A program made the position numbers and the translations under genes. This document shows positions 31,480 through 35,226 of a DNA stretch of 35,226 bases, one piece after another. Origin of the DNA: Candidatus Peribacteria bacterium RIFCSPHIGHO2_02_FULL_51_15 (GTDB lineage Bacteria; Patescibacteriota; Gracilibacteria; Peribacterales; Peribacteraceae); assembly GCA_001788965.1 (NCBI GenBank), contig MFXU01000051.1:1-35226 (forward strand). Reading direction: 5' to 3'. Under the pieces are notes generated by a model. The model made no database searches and had not been told where the DNA came from. It worked only from the letters and a program-made list of their open reading frames with translations. How positions within the stretch are numbered: position 1 is the stretch's first letter; each line of letters starts with the position of its first letter.

Positions 31480-33168
31480 TTAGTACACCTCCTTCAAATA
31501 ACATTCTTCACATACGACCTTTTCCGGTCTCTTTGGCGAATGGCTTGTGGCAATTGGCTTTTGGCAATTGGCACAGGTCATATTCCAAAGTTTTTTGGGA
31601 TTCCTGAGCGCAATCCGCCGCTTATGCCGCTCATCGGGGTGAATCCTGGGAGTCGGCAGATGCATTTTCCGATAAAAATCAAGTTCCTGACGGATGATTT
31701 TATAAGGCCGATCAGTTTTGTGGCAGCGGATTACCCAATTCAGCACGTCATCCGGCGTCTCATATATCGAATCGGGCAGCTCACTGGCATCAATCGTGTG
31801 AAAAGCTACAGGTGTTTCCTCCGTCTGATCGCGCCAACGCCAACCACGGCTCAAGACTTGATCTCTGGCAAGCGGAAAATAACCGGCCGCAACCGATTCG
31901 TTATAATCGAAAAGGGCTGTCCGGAAATGAAAAAATTCGCTCCACTCCCCGGTTTTTAGCATGTGCTCAATTATTTTTGGCACTAACTTCTCATAATCAT
32001 CCTCTGAATATTGACGGTTCAATATACAATGCCGCTTCTTTTTCAATCCGACACAGCCAAAACAGTCCGAACACGAATATATCAAATCACAGTAAATCAG
32101 ATTGCTATCCGTCGGTGAAAGCATGCCCTGACAAAAGAGCAGACTGTGGCCGGCTACCGACATCCCCTCGTAGGAAGATTCCAAATAAACGCACTGATCG
32201 ATGTCCATACTGCTTTTTACCTGCTCGTCCATCCGGCAGCAATACCTGAGATCCTCGGAGGAGTCTCCGTCAAAACAATGAAAACAGTTTTTCGAGTTAA
32301 TCAGATAATCACCGACACAATTCTCGCAATTTATATTGTGGTCGGCACGGCGCAAAACTTTTGACATCAAAGAATTGAAAGATTCCAGATTGGACTCCAT
32401 ATCTCCGTAGCCGCCGTTTGTCAGTTTCTTTTGGAATTCGTTCCATTGTTCTTCGCCTATCTCCCGGTTAAAGACGCAATATTTTTTATCGCGCAGGTTC
32501 GAGCAGAAGGCAATGGCCGTACAACGCTGACAATCAATCGAATAATAGGAATCATGACAATCCCGGCAATCAAGCAGATATAAACAGTTGTAGCACAAAA
32601 CACAATCAATCAACTCAAAAGCCAACTCGCAATTCCGGCAGTGAGCGCAATCAACCGCGTCACGGGTATGATAGGTCGCGTAGCAATAAAGCGCATTTTC
32701 GGCATACCCGACATCTACACACATATGGCAGTTTTTGCTATGCCAAACTTGATGGACGTAAGGACAATTTTCATTCTGGATTGCCACTAGGGCGAGCCTC
32801 GGAACTTTCTCCCGCAGGTCAGCGAACTGACGGAAAAAAGGGCGGCTGAAATCAAATTTAGAACCGAACTCCAAAGGATCCCACCCGTCGCCATACCAGG
32901 ACTCCGACTCATAAACCGGAAAAACCTTGTCCGGCGAATAAATCGAAATAATGTTTTTTCCCGAGAAATCGCATTTGCGCTTATACAAATGCATTTCGTT
33001 CCGGTTGACATAACGCCTTTGGGACCTGCAAGGCGGGCACAGCGTCGGAGGCGGAATCAATTCTTTTTTTTCTCCGAAAACCGGCGACACCTCTTCGTAA
33101 AATTTGAGATCGTCATCGGTTATCTCGAAGGATTTATTGCACCAAGCATTGGCGCAGGTTCGCTGCAT
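31480..33168 (-). CDS. Cys-rich two-module protein P8 (unknown function)
   Basis: 562 residues with 39 cysteines. N-terminus CANAWCNKSF, LCPPCRSQRR. Module A (NENCPYVHQVWHSKNCHMCV...CQRCTAIAFCSNLRDKKYCV) and module B (ENCVGDYLINSKNCFHCFDG...DCFGCVGLKKKRHCILN). The hinge is GEWSEFFHF, a small deviation; the C-terminus is RNPKKLWNMTCANCQ, CEECYLKEVY. The frame is open 45 codons upstream through palindromes; TATAAT at 33176-33181 with a seven-base gap fixes the start at 33168. A very regular CxxC ladder (CRNCELAFELIDCVLCYNC) makes this the best member for structural prediction. Function unknown. Confidence 0.86.
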   Translation of the reverse strand: MQRTCANAWCNKSFEITDDDLKFYEEVSPVFGEKKELIPPPTLCPPCRSQRRYVNRNEMHLYKRKCDFSGKNIISIYSPDKVFPVYESESWYGDGWDPLEFGSKFDFSRPFFRQFADLREKVPRLALVAIQNENCPYVHQVWHSKNCHMCVDVGYAENALYCYATYHTRDAVDCAHCRNCELAFELIDCVLCYNCLYLLDCRDCHDSYYSIDCQRCTAIAFCSNLRDKKYCVFNREIGEEQWNEFQKKLTNGGYGDMESNLESFNSLMSKVLRRADHNINCENCVGDYLINSKNCFHCFDGDSSEDLRYCCRMDEQVKSSMDIDQCVYLESSYEGMSVAGHSLLFCQGMLSPTDSNLIYCDLIYSCSDCFGCVGLKKKRHCILNRQYSEDDYEKLVPKIIEHMLKTGEWSEFFHFRTALFDYNESVAAGYFPLARDQVLSRGWRWRDQTEETPVAFHTIDASELPDSIYETPDDVLNWVIRCHKTDRPYKIIRQELDFYRKMHLPTPRIHPDERHKRRIALRNPKKLWNMTCANCQKPIATSHSPKRPEKVVCEECYLKEVY

Positions 33169-33191
33169 GGAAATTATTATATACCCCGCAA

Positions 33192-33297
33192 CACGGGCAT
33201 CGCGCCTGTGTGTCAGTTTCACGTGATCACCGGGACACGATGTCCCGGTTGCGGAATCGCGATGATCCGTAGAGACGTCCGATTCGGACGTCTCTAC
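33192..33297. repeat. Palindromes between P9 vestige and P8
   Basis: 33192-33210 (CACGGGCATCGCGCCTGTG), 33230-33248 (CCGGGACACGATGTCCCGG) and 33269-33297, the intergenic sister of the palindrome embedded in the PRMT-like gene. Confidence 0.75.
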
Positions 33298-33299
33298 AA

Positions 33300-33329
33300 T
33301 CAATAAACCTCTTTAAGGTAGCAATTTTC
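33300..33329 (-). pseudogene. Displaced 3'-end fragment of a P-family gene
   Basis: Reads ENCYLKEVY followed by TGA on the minus strand, immediately next to the repeat unit 33330-33420 and 61 bases beyond the intact P9 stop. Same arrangement as at 19510-19539. Confidence 0.7.
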
Positions 33330-33420
33330 GCCCTTCGACAAGCTCAGGGTGAATCGTGTTGTTTCGGCAGAAAATGGATTGAGCGGATCTTCAGTACACT
33401 TCTTTCAGGTAACACGATTC
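33330..33420. repeat. 91-bp 3'-end unit at P9
   Basis: Near-identical to 19540-19631. It includes the REP-like CTTCGACAAGCTCAGGG, inverted GAATCGTGTT/AACACGATTC, the P9 stop and its last nine codons. The flanks differ completely between the two loci outside the unit. Confidence 0.7.
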
Positions 33421-34893
33421 GCAATACACCTTCTCTCCTCGGGAGCCTGAGGGCTCCTCGGAGCCTCGAACGGCCGGCCTTTCGGGGGAATAAGTTGTGG
33501 CGATCGTTTTTTTGCAATTGGCACAATGCCTATCCCAAAGCTTTCTCGGGTTTCTCAAGTTCATTCTTTCCATATGCCGCTGATCGGGGCATTTCCGCGG
33601 AAGAGGAATTTTTCCTTCGCGATAAAACTTGATCTCCTGCGGAATCAGTTTGAACGGCTTACCGGTTTCTTGGCAGGTGAGGATCTGGTTGCAAATCGCA
33701 TCCGGAACTTCACTTATATTGTCGGACATCTTGAATGACGGACCTAGGTAGCTTTCCTTATTATTCTCGGCTTCATGCCAGGCCCATCCCCGTTTCAGGG
33801 TCTCGGATTTACCCAAAGGATCATGGTTCTGGGACAAAGATTCGTTGTAGGCGAAAACGCTTGTTTCCACCGGGAAAAATTCACCCCATTCTTGCCCCGC
33901 GAAGCTGCCGTCAGGCAAGCGAAGTGGGGTCACCCGCATGTGTTCGATGATTTTCAACACTAGTTTTTCATATTCATCCTTCAAGTATTGTTTGTTCAAA
34001 ATGCAGTATTCGTTTTTCTTGAGACCCGAACAGCCGAAACAATTTTTGCTCGGGAAAGAGTCATCGCAATAAGTCAGGTCGCTGCAATTGGTCCAGCAGA
34101 TATTGCAAAACCGCAGATTGAAAAGGTCGTAGCCGCAAGCCATGCATTCATAAGTTTGCTCCGCGTTTCCGCCCCAATACGAGTGATCCATGCAATTTTT
34201 GGCGTCATACAGGCACATCGAATATCGGACGTCCTCGCACCGGTCGCACTCGAAAGACATGTGGCAGTTTTTACAGTTTCGTAAGTAATCCCCGGAGCAA
34301 TTTTCCGCGTTCATACCGTGGTAAAACTTGGCGATCGGACCTGGGAGTACTTCTTCGACTTTGGTTTTGATTTTTTCGATCACGGCATGGCTGCCGGTAT
34401 CCACCTGCCGGATAAAATCCTCGTATTCCGCTTTGGTTTTTTGTTCGTTGAATATCACATACTTTTTGTTTATCAGATTGCTTCCGCTTTTTAAACGGCT
34501 GGCGCATTGGCAGTCTTCGCTGTTTTCCATCGGCAGCTGCTGCTGCAATGCAAGCCGCGGGGTTGCATTCCGGAGTTCGGTGAATTGTTCGAAAAAAGGC
34601 CGGTTGAAATCAAACGGGCGTCCGGTGCTCAGTGGATCATATTTGTCGCTCCACCACGCATCGATGGAATAGACGATCTGCGGTTTGTCCGGCGAAAAAG
34701 CGGAAATGATCTGTTTGCCGGTCAAATCGCATTTCCGGTAGTACAGAAATTGCTCATTTCGATGCGAAAACCGCCGGATCATCCGACAGAAATAACAGAG
34801 AGTCGGTACGGGCACCTGCATTTGATCCAAAAATTCTTTATCCTTCGGCAGGATTTCGAAAGACAGCGAACATTGGCGGCAAGTTTTTTGCAT
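33391..34893 (-). CDS. Cys-rich protein P9, module A mostly deleted, two in-frame inserts (unknown function)
   Basis: 500 residues, the shortest paralog. N-terminus CRQC (C-x2-C as in P1), TLCYFCRMIRR. Where others have the full Cys ladder of module A, P9 jumps from ENSEDCQCASRLKSGS straight to NLINKKYVIFN, a loss of about 80 residues. Module B is intact (ENCSGDYLRNCKNCHMSFEC...NCFGCSGLKKNEYCILN). The hinge EWGEFFP carries an upstream insert of about 11 residues (PLRLPDGSFAGQ). The terminal ribbon has the same 13-residue insert as P7. Ends CESCYLKEVY. TAATCT (34900-34905) ends six bases before the ATG. It shares its 3' end with P4 and its insert with P7, so it appears mosaic. Confidence 0.84.
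   Translation of the reverse strand: MQKTCRQCSLSFEILPKDKEFLDQMQVPVPTLCYFCRMIRRFSHRNEQFLYYRKCDLTGKQIISAFSPDKPQIVYSIDAWWSDKYDPLSTGRPFDFNRPFFEQFTELRNATPRLALQQQLPMENSEDCQCASRLKSGSNLINKKYVIFNEQKTKAEYEDFIRQVDTGSHAVIEKIKTKVEEVLPGPIAKFYHGMNAENCSGDYLRNCKNCHMSFECDRCEDVRYSMCLYDAKNCMDHSYWGGNAEQTYECMACGYDLFNLRFCNICWTNCSDLTYCDDSFPSKNCFGCSGLKKNEYCILNKQYLKDEYEKLVLKIIEHMRVTPLRLPDGSFAGQEWGEFFPVETSVFAYNESLSQNHDPLGKSETLKRGWAWHEAENNKESYLGPSFKMSDNISEVPDAICNQILTCQETGKPFKLIPQEIKFYREGKIPLPRKCPDQRHMERMNLRNPRKLWDRHCANCKKTIATTYSPERPAVRGSEEPSGSRGEKVYCESCYLKEVY
33436..33474. repeat. 39-bp in-frame palindromic insertion in P9
   Basis: Same sequence and same position in the C-terminal ribbon as the P7 insert, giving residues about 474-486. 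Flanking codons are also almost identical to P7, so the segment may have been copied between the two genes. Confidence 0.8.
33892..33927. repeat. 36-bp in-frame insertion in P9 hinge
   Basis: Encodes PLRLPDGSFAGQ (residues about 323-334) where all other paralogs have one or two residues between HM..T and EWGEFF. The DNA is an imperfect palindrome (CCCCGCGAAGCTGCC against GGCAAGCGAAGTGGGG). Confidence 0.65.
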
Positions 34894-34902
34894 TAAAACA
34901 GA

Positions 34903-35226
34903 TTAAAAAACTAAGGATCCCAAGGGCGCATCGGAATCAGGCTTTAATAAAATAACCCGGCTCTTCTCGTCACTTACGCCCAGCGTTAAAACTTCAGAAA
35001 TGAATGGACCGATCTGCTTCGGCGGGAAATTTGTCACGCAGACCACGAGCCGCCCGATCAAATCCTGAATTGAATATAAATCCGTGACCTGGGCCGAGGA
35101 TTTTTTTTTTCCTACTCCGATTTCCAAAAAGTAGAGATGCGCGTCGGGAAAATACTCTCCTGCGAGCCTTTTCCAGAAGCACGAAAACCGGCTTACAAGC
35201 TGACGATAGATTTCGGGGAGTTCGGA
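34903..35226 (-). CDS. tRNA-binding (EMAP/CsaA/MetRS-C type) domain protein, N-terminus beyond window
   Basis: The frame is open from the right edge to a TAG-side stop at 34903, at least 107 residues. Segments [52 protein letters not shown] and [14 protein letters not shown] line up with the tRNA-binding OB-fold module found in CsaA, at the C-terminus of methionyl- and N-terminus of phenylalanyl-tRNA synthetases, and in EMAP II (HPDADKLY...ELIGRKVVVVANLKP). Without the N-terminus I cannot tell whether this is a synthetase tail or a free-standing module. A TTG at 35127 is not the likely start because homology continues upstream. Confidence 0.7.
   Translation of the reverse strand, partial: SELPEIYRQLVSRFSCFWKRLAGEYFPDAHLYFLEIGVGKKKSSAQVTDLYSIQDLIGRLVVCVTNFPPKQIGPFISEVLTLGVSDEKSRVILLKPDSDAPLGSLVF

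Noticed and set aside
10702-34893. Prophage or integrative element
   Set aside because: No integrase, phage structural gene or attachment site; the only mobile gene is the RAYT.

Overview
The window looks like a chromosome segment of an uncultivated candidate-phyla (CPR/Patescibacteria) bacterium. Peregrinibacteria is my best guess, by inference only. The pointers are two TrmB-type regulators, an ECF sigma factor next to a DUF5667-like membrane protein, a stand-alone VirD4/HerA-like ATPase, mostly leaderless genes, and a large family of Cys-rich proteins of unknown function. UGA works as a stop (for example at the end of ligA), which argues against the UGA-recoding Gracilibacteria/Absconditabacteria.

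Left part (1-10336): a partial TrmB-like regulator, pilT, a small chorismate-mutase-fold protein, ligA, an ArgA-like kinase/acetyltransferase fusion, a PRMT-like methyltransferase and a conjugation-type ATPase. These are ordinary single genes separated by palindromic repeats and by long hairpins built from short degenerate words.

Right part (10600-34900): nine paralogs, called P1 to P9 here, of a 500-572 residue Cys-rich protein. All lie on the minus strand and cover about 15 kb. Each has Cys-pair (zinc-ribbon-like) ends, two successive Cys-ladder modules that look like an internal duplication, and an almost invariant C-terminal peptide CYLKEVY. Interleaved are a second TrmB-like regulator divergent from P1, an anti-sigma-like/ECF sigma pair, a REP-associated tyrosine transposase (RAYT), and a branched-chain amino acid type ABC transporter (livM, livH, livK, livG; no livF seen). 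A partial tRNA-binding-domain protein closes the window.

The array carries marks of repeat-driven evolution. P3 to P6 are separated by copies of the same two REP pairs. A 135-bp MITE can be sized exactly because the empty site survives in a sister spacer. Three paralogs have a displaced copy of the family 3' end just downstream of a short repeat unit. Palindromes are inserted in frame in P7, P9 and the methyltransferase. Most genes have a -10 hexamer ending 6-7 nt before the ATG, so each paralog is probably its own leaderless unit. P1 is the exception: it has a leader with a strong Shine-Dalgarno, a five-codon mini-ORF and a hairpin, behind an operator-like palindrome shared with the divergent TrmB gene. 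The P family and its repeat-mediated remodelling are the best candidates for an undescribed system.
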